A stretch of 64,000 nucleotides of DNA from IMG/VR virus record IMGVR_UViG_3300050821_004459, positions 31,454-95,453 of that record; one strand, 5' to 3'. The translations under genes and the position numbers were made by a program. Within the stretch, counting starts at the first letter, position 1, and each line of letters opens with the position of its first letter. Positions 32,565-40,812 of the stretch are shown in pieces. The notes below the pieces were generated by a model, which was not told the DNA's origin, did no database searches, and worked only from the letters and a program-made list of their open reading frames with translations. The stretch comes from a virus.

Positions 32565-33086
32565 TCACAGAGCCGTAATCGTTGCGCCAACGTCATACGG
32601 AACGTAGGTGATAGAGTAGACGATCGCCCCTGTGTTAGTTGCGCTTGTCGTAACGTCGATTGTTCCTGCTGGCACTATGCAAATACCGCCGCTAGATACC
32701 GGAACGCCTATTGCTGAAGTAGACCCATTGCCGATCATGACGCCACTAGTCCCACTAAGCACGAGAGCCGCAGGAGTTGTAGCATTCGTGAAGGGCGGAA
32801 CGGCGAGGTACTGACCTACAGCTAGACCCGAGAGGGAGGCGCTAGCCGCAGCTATTGAAGCCGCAGCCGCAGACCCTACTGTAGGAGTATTGCCAACCGA
32901 TAGGGTACAGGCCTGAGCCTGAATGACTGTGCTTACCACGCTATGGAGACTGGTGACAATTACCCGGCCGCCACCAACCGTGAATATGCTCTGCTTGGTG
33001 GAGGCCGGCAGGGTTTTCGCCCCGCCGGTCACCAAGAAGCCATAATACACGCCGAACAGCTCGCTTGGCTTCGGGAACACAGACAT
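32565..33086 (-). CDS. Virion protein, family of three (copy 3)
   Basis: 173 residues. The core (KQSIFTVGGGRVIVTSLHSV, VSTVIQAQACTLSVGNTPTV, LAVGQYLAV, ICIVPAGTIDVTTSATNTGA, IVYSITYVPYDVGATI) aligns by eye with the genes at 33088-33846 and 33855-34325. The three lie in tandem directly after the capsid-proximal genes and probably encode decoration or head-surface proteins built on one beta fold. Confidence 0.7.
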   Translation of the reverse strand: MSVFPKPSELFGVYYGFLVTGGAKTLPASTKQSIFTVGGGRVIVTSLHSVVSTVIQAQACTLSVGNTPTVGSAAAASIAAASASLSGLAVGQYLAVPPFTNATTPAALVLSGTSGVMIGNGSTSAIGVPVSSGGICIVPAGTIDVTTSATNTGAIVYSITYVPYDVGATITAL

Positions 33087-33087
33087 G

Positions 33088-33846
33088 TTACTGTACCTGC
33101 GCTACCTGAGTTGAACCGATACCCACGCCCGGGTAGTTATCGAGCGGGACATAGTGCAAATACCAAGCGATCGCACCCGTATCATTCGCACTTGTGGTCC
33201 AGGTAATGGTGCCCGGAGGCGCAACGAACGCGCCCGCAAGCCCCACATGCTGCCCCAGAGTGCTAGCCCCGCCGCCCGGACCAGTACCAAGGCTCTTCGC
33301 ATTAGCCCAGGTCCAGGTCGGCGTTGCGACCGTGTATGCGACGCTGATGCTGCCGTGCGCCGGAACCGTGTAAGTCCCCGCCGTCGTGCCAACCGTTGCC
33401 CCGTTCACTGTTACATTCGTGATCGTTGCGCCGTTAGCGCTAATCACGGCCGAAATGGCAAACGAGTTCGAGTTAGACTGCGGCGTTCCCGTCGCCGGGA
33501 ACGTAGGCGCAGACACAGACGCACTGCCGTTGATCGGGGCATGAAGCCATGTCCCAACTGCCAAGGAGGTAATCGCCGTGGCATTGGCAATTCCAGCGGT
33601 TTCCGCCGTCCCCGTCGTCGGAGCCATACCGACGCTGAGGTTTGTAGCGGTAGCGCCAATTGCAGTAGTTACCACACCCATCAGCCCGGTGATTAGAACT
33701 GCACTACCAGTCACCGTGTAGAGGGTCTTCGTTGTGTTCTGTGGCAGCGTCTGCGCTGCCTTTGTGACCAGTGTCCCGATAACGATGTTCCGGAGCTGAT
33801 TGCCCTGGATCAGTGCGTCACCTGGGGGATAGGTACGTGAGCTCAT
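33088..33846 (-). CDS. Virion protein, family of three (copy 2), with inserted Ig-like module
   Basis: 252 residues. It has the shared core (KTLYTVTGSAVLITGLMGVV, LSVGMAPTTGTAETAGIA, SLAVGTWLHAP, PGTITWTTSANDTGAIAWYL) but is about 80 residues longer because of an insertion at about 115-182: TITNVTVNGATVGTTAGTYT, VPAHGSISVAYTV, PTWTWANA. The same kind of module is inserted in the tail protein at 23343-24287. The extra domain would project from the virion. Confidence 0.7.
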   Translation of the reverse strand: MSSRTYPPGDALIQGNQLRNIVIGTLVTKAAQTLPQNTTKTLYTVTGSAVLITGLMGVVTTAIGATATNLSVGMAPTTGTAETAGIANATAITSLAVGTWLHAPINGSASVSAPTFPATGTPQSNSNSFAISAVISANGATITNVTVNGATVGTTAGTYTVPAHGSISVAYTVATPTWTWANAKSLGTGPGGGASTLGQHVGLAGAFVAPPGTITWTTSANDTGAIAWYLHYVPLDNYPGVGIGSTQVAQVQ

Positions 33847-33854
33847 GTTGCTCC

Positions 33855-34325
33855 CTAGTTAACCGCAGCACCGGTGTCGAGGGTAACATAAGTCAGGTAC
33901 CACTTGATGGCGCCAGTCTTACTCGCCGTAGTCGTCCAAGTGATGGTTCCAGCTGGGACAACAAACGGAGCAGACAGCCAAACCGCACTTCCGGCGTGCC
34001 CGCCGTTAACGAGCGCACCGGCCGATCCGGTAGAGGCTTGCACGCCAAGCCAGGTGCCGACCTCAGCGCTAGCAATCGACGTGGTGGTCGCGATGCCAGA
34101 AGTCTCGGCCGTGCCGGTAGTCGGCGCAGTACCAAGCGACAAGCCCGGGTCCGTGCCCTGGATAACCGTGGACACGACGCCGAGTAGCGAGGTCACGAGG
34201 ACCGAGCCACCACTAACGGTGAACAGGTTGGCCGTAGCAGTCTGCGGGAGATTCTGGCCCGCCTTAATGATCTGAACACCAAGTGCGATTTCTCGCAGCT
34301 GGTAACCCTGGATGATTACTGACAT
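33855..34325 (-). CDS. Virion protein, family of three (copy 1)
   Basis: 156 residues, the plain form of the family: ANLFTVSGGSVLVTSLLGVV, LSLGTAPTTGTAETSGIATT, AEVGTWLGVQ, PAGTITWTTTASKTGAIKWY. The motif TAPTTGTAETSGIA is almost the same as in copy 2. Copies 1 and 2 are the closest pair. Likely a capsid decoration or head-surface protein, by position between capsid and connector genes. Confidence 0.7.
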   Translation of the reverse strand: MSVIIQGYQLREIALGVQIIKAGQNLPQTATANLFTVSGGSVLVTSLLGVVSTVIQGTDPGLSLGTAPTTGTAETSGIATTTSIASAEVGTWLGVQASTGSAGALVNGGHAGSAVWLSAPFVVPAGTITWTTTASKTGAIKWYLTYVTLDTGAAVN

Positions 34326-34352
34326 GACTATTCCCCTTCTGTAAAAGTCAGG

Positions 34353-34841
34353 TCAGCTAGACAGGATCTCAAGGTTGGCCGGAGCGCGCTCGGCAACCAG
34401 ATCGCCCAGCACAACGTAGCAGAGACCGCTACCAGTGGCGGTAGCCAAGAGGTAGTTAGTCGGGTCCGACAGCTCAGACGTGAAGACGTGGAATGCCGAC
34501 ATCACAGCCGTAGTAAGACCAGTCGTGGTACCATGCGTGTACGTCTGCAGAGGACCGGGGCCGCTACTCGGCCCGCCAGTAAGGTATGGCGCAACCGTAG
34601 AGTTGTAAGTCAGCTTGCTCCAGGCAGCCGTACCAGTCGAAGACGTTGACCAGTAGACGTTCTTGATGGCATACAGGGAAGACGGCGAGCCGCCGAACCC
34701 GGTCTGCTGCTGGAGGGAGATGACGGCCGTCGCGCCAGTCACCACGATCATCGCGGTGCTAGCGCCGCGCAGCTTGAAGGGGGCACCAGACGCGACGGGG
34801 ATGATATTGACATCCCGGCCAAGGATTTCCATACCTGACAT
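34353..34841 (-). CDS. Putative head decoration or virion protein
   Basis: 162 residues from ATG 34841 (AGAAGG ribosome site) or ATG 34832. Beta-rich, Ser/Thr/Gly-rich, starting MEILGRDVNIIPVASGAPFK, then MIVVTGATAVISLQQQTGFG and LLATATGSGLCYVVLGDLVA. It lies two genes after the major capsid gene. No distinct family; possibly head decoration. Confidence 0.6.
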   Translation of the reverse strand: MSGMEILGRDVNIIPVASGAPFKLRGASTAMIVVTGATAVISLQQQTGFGGSPSSLYAIKNVYWSTSSTGTAAWSKLTYNSTVAPYLTGGPSSGPGPLQTYTHGTTTGLTTAVMSAFHVFTSELSDPTNYLLATATGSGLCYVVLGDLVAERAPANLEILSS

Positions 34842-34924
34842 TTCGTAACCTTCTCTTGGTAGTGGGCGTTACTGCACTACTGCTCATTCGGGGGCGGGGG
34901 TTTCAATGCCCGCCCCCTACTCTG

Positions 34925-35179
34925 TTATTCCGACTTTGGTACGTACTGCGTTGTAAAGCTCAACTGCACAGTCGATAGACTGCCCTTGCCGCAGTGTCCG
35001 CTAGCATTTACGCTGTAGCGAACATCCTGCGTATCGGTAGGCTCGGTATTATCCTGAGTCACCAGTTCCTTGGCGAACAGTGCAGCAACAACACCGAGAT
35101 TATTTTCATTCACATTCACGCCGTCAAGACTCGCTAGCGTCTGCGCGCGCGTGCCCGCTGCCGAGAATGAGAAACTCAT
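34925..35179 (-). CDS. Hypothetical head-region protein
   Basis: 84 residues immediately after the capsid gene (1-base gap). Two segments, FSFSAAGTRAQTLASLDGVN and NNLGVVAALFAKELVTQ, lead to a beta-rich end (KGSLSTVQLSFTTQYV). In other siphoviruses a small gene here often encodes a head decoration or completion protein. Not identifiable from sequence. Confidence 0.6.
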   Translation of the reverse strand: MSFSFSAAGTRAQTLASLDGVNVNENNLGVVAALFAKELVTQDNTEPTDTQDVRYSVNASGHCGKGSLSTVQLSFTTQYVPKSE

Positions 35180-35180
35180 G

Positions 35181-36590
35181 TCAGACCGTCGCCAGCTGAA
35201 CGAACGGAGTCAGGTTCGGGCCACCGTTGTGCGGGGTGATGGACGACTGAATCCAGGGCCGACCGTCAAGGCGCTCGATGACGCGGAACGCCGTCTTGTC
35301 GTTCTGGAACCGGTACTGCTCGCTGGAGGCAGACTGCATCATCTGCCGGTCACCGATCAGGTAGTATGACATGTCCACGAAGTTGATCGCACCCGTGGTG
35401 CCGAGCACCGGGGTCTTCTCCGTGAAAAACACCGGGCGGCCGAGGATGGTCACGGGCGGGGTGCTCGCACCAGGGCTCGTGTAGTTACCCATCCAGACCG
35501 GACCACCGCCAGTACCCACGGACAGAGCCATGGTCGCCAGCTCGGGGAAGGTGTCGATGGAGGCAATCCACACGGCGTTGGCAAGCGCCGTCGGCAGCAT
35601 GCGAGCATACATGCCGATGACGTTTTCCCAGACAATCGTCTTCGTTGCCTGGCCAGCCTGGGTCGCGACCTGCACGGAAGCCGGGCAGTTGACGAAGCCG
35701 AGCGGCTCACCAACACCCGTACCGTTCATGAACGCAACATCCTCGTACCACGCGATAGCGCGGGGGAAGATGGTGTCGAAGAATGCCGAGAACGCAGGCG
35801 CGTCGGCCAGAAGCTCGTTCGGCACTTCCGCATACCCAGTCAGCTTCTTGGCATCCAGGACAACCCGGCCGAAGGTCGCCTGGCTCTCAATGAGCTGCGC
35901 ACCTTCTTCCGTCCAGTAGCAGACCACGCCACCGAAGACGCTAGAGACGTTGCTCGTGGTGTCGATCATGGGGATCGGCACTCGCAAGCTGTCCATCGGG
36001 ATGACCTGGGCACGCGGCCGGACGATCGCCGTCTCCAGCGCGACCTGCAGAATGTCACTCCGCAGACGCTCAGGAATCAGGAATCCACCGTCAGCCGGGA
36101 CCTCAGAGCCGTAGCTGTTCTGAATTGTCAGCGCGGCATCGCGCTTCCGCCTCAGGTCACTCGCATTCTTCAGCGTCTCAAACTTCGGCCAGATCGCCTG
36201 GAAGAATTCAGCACTCGTGTTGAACTGGTTCTCAGCGCCCTGCTCGATCTCCAGTCGGGCACCGTAGCTCGCCCGGTTGTAGGCCGCACCCTTGCCATGA
36301 CTGACAGCCTTGGCATTGAAGCCAGGAGTCATGTTCGGAAGAGCATTGCCGAAGTTCAGTCGGTCCCCGCCAAGTCCATTATCACGGGCGAACTCCGCCA
36401 TCGTGGTCTGAACCTGCTCCTTGACCTGCTGCTTTAGGTCATTGTCCTTATCCCACATACGGCGGGCGTAGACATTCATGAACTCCTTGAACTTGCCAGG
36501 CTCGGACATCATCGCCCGTACCCTGGGAAGATCAGACAGCATCTCCTCCAGACCTTCGGCAGTGTCCGGGATGACTAGGGTTGGTGCCAT
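35181..36590 (-). CDS. Major capsid protein (HK97 fold)
   Basis: 469 residues. The first 120 residues are a helical, charged delta-like region (MSEPGKFKEFMNVYARRMWD, LKQQVKEQVQTTMAEFARDN). Then the HK97 core: YGSEVPADGGFLIPERLRSD, IVRPRAQVIPMDSLRVPIPM, CYWTEEGAQLIESQATFGRV, ELLADAPAFSAFFDTIFPRA, FMNGTGVGEPLGFVNC and TILGRPVFFTEKTPV, with YYLIGDRQMMQSASSEQYRF near the end. It follows the prohead protease, which would remove the delta region. Confidence 0.92.
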   Translation of the reverse strand: MAPTLVIPDTAEGLEEMLSDLPRVRAMMSEPGKFKEFMNVYARRMWDKDNDLKQQVKEQVQTTMAEFARDNGLGGDRLNFGNALPNMTPGFNAKAVSHGKGAAYNRASYGARLEIEQGAENQFNTSAEFFQAIWPKFETLKNASDLRRKRDAALTIQNSYGSEVPADGGFLIPERLRSDILQVALETAIVRPRAQVIPMDSLRVPIPMIDTTSNVSSVFGGVVCYWTEEGAQLIESQATFGRVVLDAKKLTGYAEVPNELLADAPAFSAFFDTIFPRAIAWYEDVAFMNGTGVGEPLGFVNCPASVQVATQAGQATKTIVWENVIGMYARMLPTALANAVWIASIDTFPELATMALSVGTGGGPVWMGNYTSPGASTPPVTILGRPVFFTEKTPVLGTTGAINFVDMSYYLIGDRQMMQSASSEQYRFQNDKTAFRVIERLDGRPWIQSSITPHNGGPNLTPFVQLATV

Positions 36591-38108
36591 TTACTGCACC
36601 CCTTTCAGGGTCTGGGCTAGCTGAGCCAGTTCTTCATCGGTAAAATCAAGAATGTTACCATTGTCGTGCGTGTGCGTGTGATTCGTAATGCCATGGCCAT
36701 CGGCCATATCATCACTGCCGCTAGACCAAGCAGCAGCGTGAGCCTTCAGGTGCGCTTCGGCGGCGCTCTTGTTGGTAAGATCCTGTGTCTGGTTTAGACG
36801 CCCGAGGGCCGCAGTAACGCCAGCCTTATTCGGAGGTGACCCAGGACGCTTGTGATGCGGGAGCGCGTGCGCCTCCTGCTTGGATGCATCGCCTGATTTC
36901 CTGCCAGCGCAGATAGCACTTAGAGCGCTGGCCGGGTTAGCCGAGCTAGAGGCAGCCGACATAGCAGCGCCTCCATCCCAAGGCGAGTCATCATAGCTCG
37001 CATTGTGGAGATCAACGTGCATCTTGATTACTGTGCGCTCCTCGTCTTCTGCATTATTCCTTGCAGGAGCAGCCCAGTAGTCATGATCGGTGTCACCAGC
37101 CGCGGAGGCATCATTGTCACCGTCATGATCCGGGTCACTATTGCCGTGAGCATGCGCGTGAGCGTGCGGCCCGTAATTTCCCATGCCGGCTTCATGCGCA
37201 TGCGTGTGTCCACCGCCGTGCGCGTGGCTGTGCTCGTGCATAGTATGCGGGCTGTGATCGTGCACGGCATCGCCATTGTGCGTGTGAGCGTGACTATGGA
37301 TACCATCATCGCCGTCCACGCAGCCGAAGCTAGCATGGTTGTGCGTGTGCATGCCAGTGATCGGCTCATGAGCGGTATCATGATCACCGGTGTAGCTGTG
37401 CGTCGCCGCGTCCTGAACGTCCGCCTTGTTCTGAACGCCCGCTAGCTCCAGTTCCCTTGCATTCTTGTAAATGCTGAGGTCCCAGTCCTTCGCGTTAATC
37501 CGGTCCTGCGCACTGACCGAGTTAGCGCCGCCCCGAGTCTCGATGATCTCGTGAGCCAGGCCAGCCTCGATCGCCATCTCGGCGTTGTACCACTTCTCCT
37601 GGCGCATGATATCGCGCCAGTATGCCTGCGACTGCCCGGTGTGATAGGCATAAATGCCGGCAATGTTGTCGGACTCGAAGTCAAGCTGATCAGCCAGCTG
37701 CCGCATGTCATTGGCATTGCCAATCGCGAGGCAGAAGCCGTCGTGAACCATCATCCGGGCGCTACGGGCAATGCTGATCTTCTTGCCGGCCATTGCAATC
37801 ACGCTTGCGATGCTCGCCGCCATGCCATCGATGAACACGTTGACGTCATCACGCTGCAGCAGAGCATTGTAGATAGCCAGACCCTCGAACACCTCCCCGC
37901 CGGGGGAGTTGAGGTGAACATCAATCGGGCCAGATACAGCAGACAGCTTGTCAATCAAATCGCTGGCACTGACGCCTAGCATGCCGATCTCGTCATAAAT
38001 ATGGAGCTGAGCGGGCTCGTTGCTGGTTGCATTTCGAATTCGATACCAGCTATTTCCCTGGCTTAGCGCCATCACTCGCCTGGCAGTCCGCCAGGGCGTA
38101 CCATTCAT
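36591..38108 (-). CDS. Prohead protease, ClpP (S14) type, with His-rich insert and conserved C-terminal domain
   Basis: 505 residues in three parts. Residues 30-200 are a ClpP-type serine protease: HLNSPGGEVFEGLAIYNAL, DGMAASIASVIAMAG with the likely nucleophile Ser 99, and MMVHDG with His 122. Residues about 237-345 hold about 25 His, mainly as HxH (HSHAHTHNGDAVHDH, HEHSHAHGGGHTHAH). Residues 376-465 are a domain found in other actinophage proteases (SAICAGRKSG, ALPHHKRPGSPPNKAGVTAA, AAEAHLKAHAAA), perhaps with scaffold function. The enzyme cuts the capsid delta domain during head maturation. Its start overlaps the portal stop (ATGA). Confidence 0.88.
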   Translation of the reverse strand: MNGTPWRTARRVMALSQGNSWYRIRNATSNEPAQLHIYDEIGMLGVSASDLIDKLSAVSGPIDVHLNSPGGEVFEGLAIYNALLQRDDVNVFIDGMAASIASVIAMAGKKISIARSARMMVHDGFCLAIGNANDMRQLADQLDFESDNIAGIYAYHTGQSQAYWRDIMRQEKWYNAEMAIEAGLAHEIIETRGGANSVSAQDRINAKDWDLSIYKNARELELAGVQNKADVQDAATHSYTGDHDTAHEPITGMHTHNHASFGCVDGDDGIHSHAHTHNGDAVHDHSPHTMHEHSHAHGGGHTHAHEAGMGNYGPHAHAHAHGNSDPDHDGDNDASAAGDTDHDYWAAPARNNAEDEERTVIKMHVDLHNASYDDSPWDGGAAMSAASSSANPASALSAICAGRKSGDASKQEAHALPHHKRPGSPPNKAGVTAALGRLNQTQDLTNKSAAEAHLKAHAAAWSSGSDDMADGHGITNHTHTHDNGNILDFTDEELAQLAQTLKGVQ

Positions 38109-39571
38109 ACGAGTTCCCTTTCACTCCGTATTACCTCGAAGGAATCACGGATCATGCCCGCAAACTCCACCACAATCATGTCAGACAGTTCCTTGTCCAA
38201 CGTATCGCCCTTCTGTACTGGAGTTACCTTTGGCACCGGGGTAACCTTCGGAACGCGGGCAAGGTCCGATGGCCTGTCTTCCCCGGTATCAGGGCTGTCC
38301 TTGGGCTGTCCGCTTGGCCCAGCCGCAATGGGCATTGGCGGGGACCAGCGCATATTCGGCAGGCCCACAACCTCGCAGGCATCCTGCGCATTGAATCCAG
38401 CCGCGACCAGGATAGACACGGCATTGCTCTTTGCGGTAAGCTCGTCATTAGCATCATTGGCAGATGTCGGGCTCGGGTCATCAAAGTCAAATTCCCGGTT
38501 GTGTGAGGTATCACCCCACATCGGCAGGAACATATTGTTCAGGACGGTGCGCTCACGCTTGAGCCGGGGGATCTCGTGCCATGCAACGTGAATTTCCTCG
38601 GCGGTCTGCGCGTTAGCTCGGTTTACATCCTCGCTGTTGCCGAGCATAGCCTGGTGAATCCGGTATGCTTCCCGGATCACTTCTCTGCTGAGGTTCCGCA
38701 GCTCGACGAACTGCATGTCGTGCATGGTATAAGTGTTGTTGTCAAACGTAGCGCCCTGTTCTAGGACCCCGACCCTGTGACCACGTGCGACACCCTGGTG
38801 CTGCTCACGCCAGCGGGCCACGAATTCGTTGAATTCAGTATCCGATAGTCGTTTGGCGAAAGTGACAATCCCTCCGGGAGTGGCGGAATTGAGAAAGAAG
38901 TTCCTGCTCCACTCGGCAGTGTACTTGGCTGAATCGATGTCAGCCAGCAGAGCCTGGACGGGCGACATGCCACGGTACATATCCAGGGGATTGGGGTATT
39001 TGAGCTGGATGACCTCGGACGCAAGAAGGGGCACAGTTTCGCCGTTAGGTCCCGTATATATCCAGCCGGCAAGGAAGTTTTTGGGATCTGGTACCGGTTC
39101 CATCCGATCTGGACGCACCGGCCACATTTCAATCGGGATACCCTTGCCTGAGGCTCCGCGGTTGAGAATCCAGTACCACTCGCCAACGAGTTCCATGAAC
39201 TGCCAGCCGATTTCACGGAACTGCTCTCCTGTCATGAATGGATTCGGGTTATTCCAAAGAGATAGCGCGGGGTGCTGCAATACCTCGACACGCTGGTCAC
39301 TACCCTTGTCATGACTGGAGTAGCGAACTCGGCCGTCCCGGCTCTTATTCATCATCTTCCAGGAGCCAGTTGCCTGGGCACCGGTGGAAAGCAATTGGAT
39401 GATAGCAAATAGGGTCCCAGTACCCGACATAGCATTCAGCTGGGTAAATCGGTCCTGCAAACCAGAACCGTACAATTGCCCGCCCTGCGTATTCCAGCGC
39501 TGCGGGAACGGGATCGGGTGGTGCGAAGTGGTAGCAAGGTTTGAGATCGCACGAACAAGTGACTTCGTCAT
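38105..39571 (-). CDS. Portal protein (HK97/SPP1 type)
   Basis: 488 residues from ATG 39571 (TAATG overlap). It shows the phage_portal pattern: GTGTLFAIIQLLSTGAQATG, HPALSLWNNPNPFMTGEQFR, WQFMELVGEWYWILNRGASG, LASEVIQLKYPNPLDMYRG, SPVQALLADIDSAKYTAEWS, NFFLNSATPGGIVTFA, AMLGNSEDVNRANAQTAEEI and the MFLPMW-NREFDFDDPSP end. The portal ring is the DNA gate of the capsid and docks the terminase. Order (portal, protease, capsid) is standard. Confidence 0.92.
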   Translation of the reverse strand: MTKSLVRAISNLATTSHHPIPFPQRWNTQGGQLYGSGLQDRFTQLNAMSGTGTLFAIIQLLSTGAQATGSWKMMNKSRDGRVRYSSHDKGSDQRVEVLQHPALSLWNNPNPFMTGEQFREIGWQFMELVGEWYWILNRGASGKGIPIEMWPVRPDRMEPVPDPKNFLAGWIYTGPNGETVPLLASEVIQLKYPNPLDMYRGMSPVQALLADIDSAKYTAEWSRNFFLNSATPGGIVTFAKRLSDTEFNEFVARWREQHQGVARGHRVGVLEQGATFDNNTYTMHDMQFVELRNLSREVIREAYRIHQAMLGNSEDVNRANAQTAEEIHVAWHEIPRLKRERTVLNNMFLPMWGDTSHNREFDFDDPSPTSANDANDELTAKSNAVSILVAAGFNAQDACEVVGLPNMRWSPPMPIAAGPSGQPKDSPDTGEDRPSDLARVPKVTPVPKVTPVQKGDTLDKELSDMIVVEFAGMIRDSFEVIRSERELV

Positions 39572-39894
39572 TATGCCTTCACCCACTTACCCTGCTTGAT
39601 AAATCCGTGATCCCCGCAGGAACAAAGAATGCTCGGAGATAGAGTCAGAGGATCCCAGCTCTCTACCTCCCAGAACGGTCCCATCATTACTTCCCGGGCA
39701 ATCTTGCTATCGAAAGTGATAACGCCTTCACAATCATTTCCGTCGCTGTTCTTATGCCGGATAATCCCGGAGCAGTTCAGCGGCAGGCTATCCTTGTACT
39801 TCACTGCGGTCGGGTTAAGACTGAGATCAGGATCCCAGACCGCGATGCGGATGTAGTGGTCACTACCAAGGTAAATCTCTTCGCTGCTGTTCAT
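39571..39894 (-). CDS. DUF6527-like protein
   Basis: 107 residues. NCSGIIRHKNSDGNDCEGVI, TFDSKIAREVM, WDPLTLSPSILCSCGDHGFI and the final GKWVKA fit DUF6527, a small family in phages and bacteria that occurs near ubiquitin-like conjugation or virion genes; the Cys-Gly pairs may bind metal. It is coupled to the portal gene by a TAATG overlap. Function unknown. Confidence 0.65.
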   Translation of the reverse strand: MNSSEEIYLGSDHYIRIAVWDPDLSLNPTAVKYKDSLPLNCSGIIRHKNSDGNDCEGVITFDSKIAREVMMGPFWEVESWDPLTLSPSILCSCGDHGFIKQGKWVKA

Positions 39895-40100
39895 GGCATG
39901 ACCTTGAACCCGGGTAGAATTACACCCTGAATGATCAGGCTATTGATGATATTGGCTCGGCTAACCCTTACATTGATCGGCAGATCATCCCAAGGCAGGG
40001 TACTGTCCGGGTACTTACTCTTGCCAACTTCATCTTCGTAGTAGGCGCGGGCGATGGCTATCTCAACATTACGATCTGGAATGCTGTTTGTCATTGTCAT
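39891..40100 (-). CDS. Hypothetical protein
   Basis: 69 residues, overlapping both neighbours by four bases. A helical region (RNVEIAIARAYYEDEVGKSK) followed by PDSTLPWDDLPINVRVSRAN and a hydrophobic end. It looks like one of the small soluble proteins that pack between terminase and portal in this phage. No family. Confidence 0.6.
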   Translation of the reverse strand: MTMTNSIPDRNVEIAIARAYYEDEVGKSKYPDSTLPWDDLPINVRVSRANIINSLIIQGVILPGFKVMP

Positions 40101-40441
40101 GAGCTTGAGACCTTCAGCTCGAACAGGATGAAAGCAACGCCAGTAGTGATTAGCCCAGCCTTGTCATTCCAGAGGAAGGCTGCCCAATCGAAGCATGTCA
40201 TAGCAGCGATGGTGAACAGGTGATCCTTCGCCTGCTGGAGTGTCGGGGCTATGGCCACCCTTAGCCCCGACACCGCCCTCGCACCAGCTTTTCCGAGCCA
40301 CTTTGCGGCCTTCCCCAACCGCTCATGCTTCGGCGCTGGCGGAGCATAATCTATCTCGCTGAAATCAGTAAACCTTAGGCCCGTGTTATCGTGGTTCGGG
40401 TAGATCCGCCGGCTGAGCCGGTCAACTTCACTGAGCGACAT
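40097..40441 (-). CDS. Hypothetical protein with C-terminal hydrophobic segments
   Basis: 114 residues from ATG 40441. Basic N-terminal half with LGKAAKWLGKAGARAVSGLR, then two weakly hydrophobic helices (FTIAAMTCFDWAAFLW and GLITTGVAFILFELKV) that may insert in the membrane. Coupled by overlap to both neighbours. No family recognised. Confidence 0.6.
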   Translation of the reverse strand: MSLSEVDRLSRRIYPNHDNTGLRFTDFSEIDYAPPAPKHERLGKAAKWLGKAGARAVSGLRVAIAPTLQQAKDHLFTIAAMTCFDWAAFLWNDKAGLITTGVAFILFELKVSSS

Positions 40442-40670
40442 CGATCCACCTCACAAGCCTGTCATGTATATCCGTCGGGTGTTCTTCGGGCAGAATATGG
40501 TCATCGCACATCGTCCAGGGAATCCCATTGTTCCCCAGAATGTGGTTCGCCCGTAGCTCGCCAACGCCCGGCCTCTTACATCCGACATATTTACATATGT
40601 CCGATGTACCCGGCGTCCGGTTGTGCGGGGGCTTTGTGTTATTGCTTATTCCTGTGCTACTCGTCGACAT
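40428..40670 (-). CDS. Hypothetical Cys/His protein
   Basis: 80 residues. CKYVGCKRPGVGELRANHIL and CDDHILPEEH provide three Cys and several His in spacing that could hold zinc. No membrane segment. Start overlaps the end of the small Arg-rich gene by 14 bases. Unknown function. Confidence 0.6.
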   Translation of the reverse strand: MSTSSTGISNNTKPPHNRTPGTSDICKYVGCKRPGVGELRANHILGNNGIPWTMCDDHILPEEHPTDIHDRLVRWIDVAQ

Positions 40671-40812
40671 TGACGTGCCTCCGCATATAGTGCTGGATGT
40701 AACGCCCCATTACCCTGCGTGCTCGCCTGCGTCCCTTGCCGTTCCAGCGCACGCCGCAGAACTCGGGGCAGTACATGCCCTGCCTGCCATGAACCAGATC
40801 AGGAATTGCCAT
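40657..40812 (-). CDS. Small Arg-rich protein (51 residues)
   Basis: The preferred start is ATG 40812, which overlaps the previous gene by 14 bases; a longer frame to 40938 lies within that gene. The product (MAIPDLVHGRQGMYCPEFCG and then WNGKGRRRARRVMGRYIQHY) is strongly basic with a CPEFC pair, suggesting nucleic-acid contact. No family. Confidence 0.6.
   Translation of the reverse strand: MAIPDLVHGRQGMYCPEFCGVRWNGKGRRRARRVMGRYIQHYMRRHVNVDE

Noticed and set aside
37005-37445. + strand frames opposite the His-rich protease insert
   Set aside because: The low-complexity CAT/CAC codons make both complementary frames open; the product is a Val/Met/Arg repeat with no start signal.
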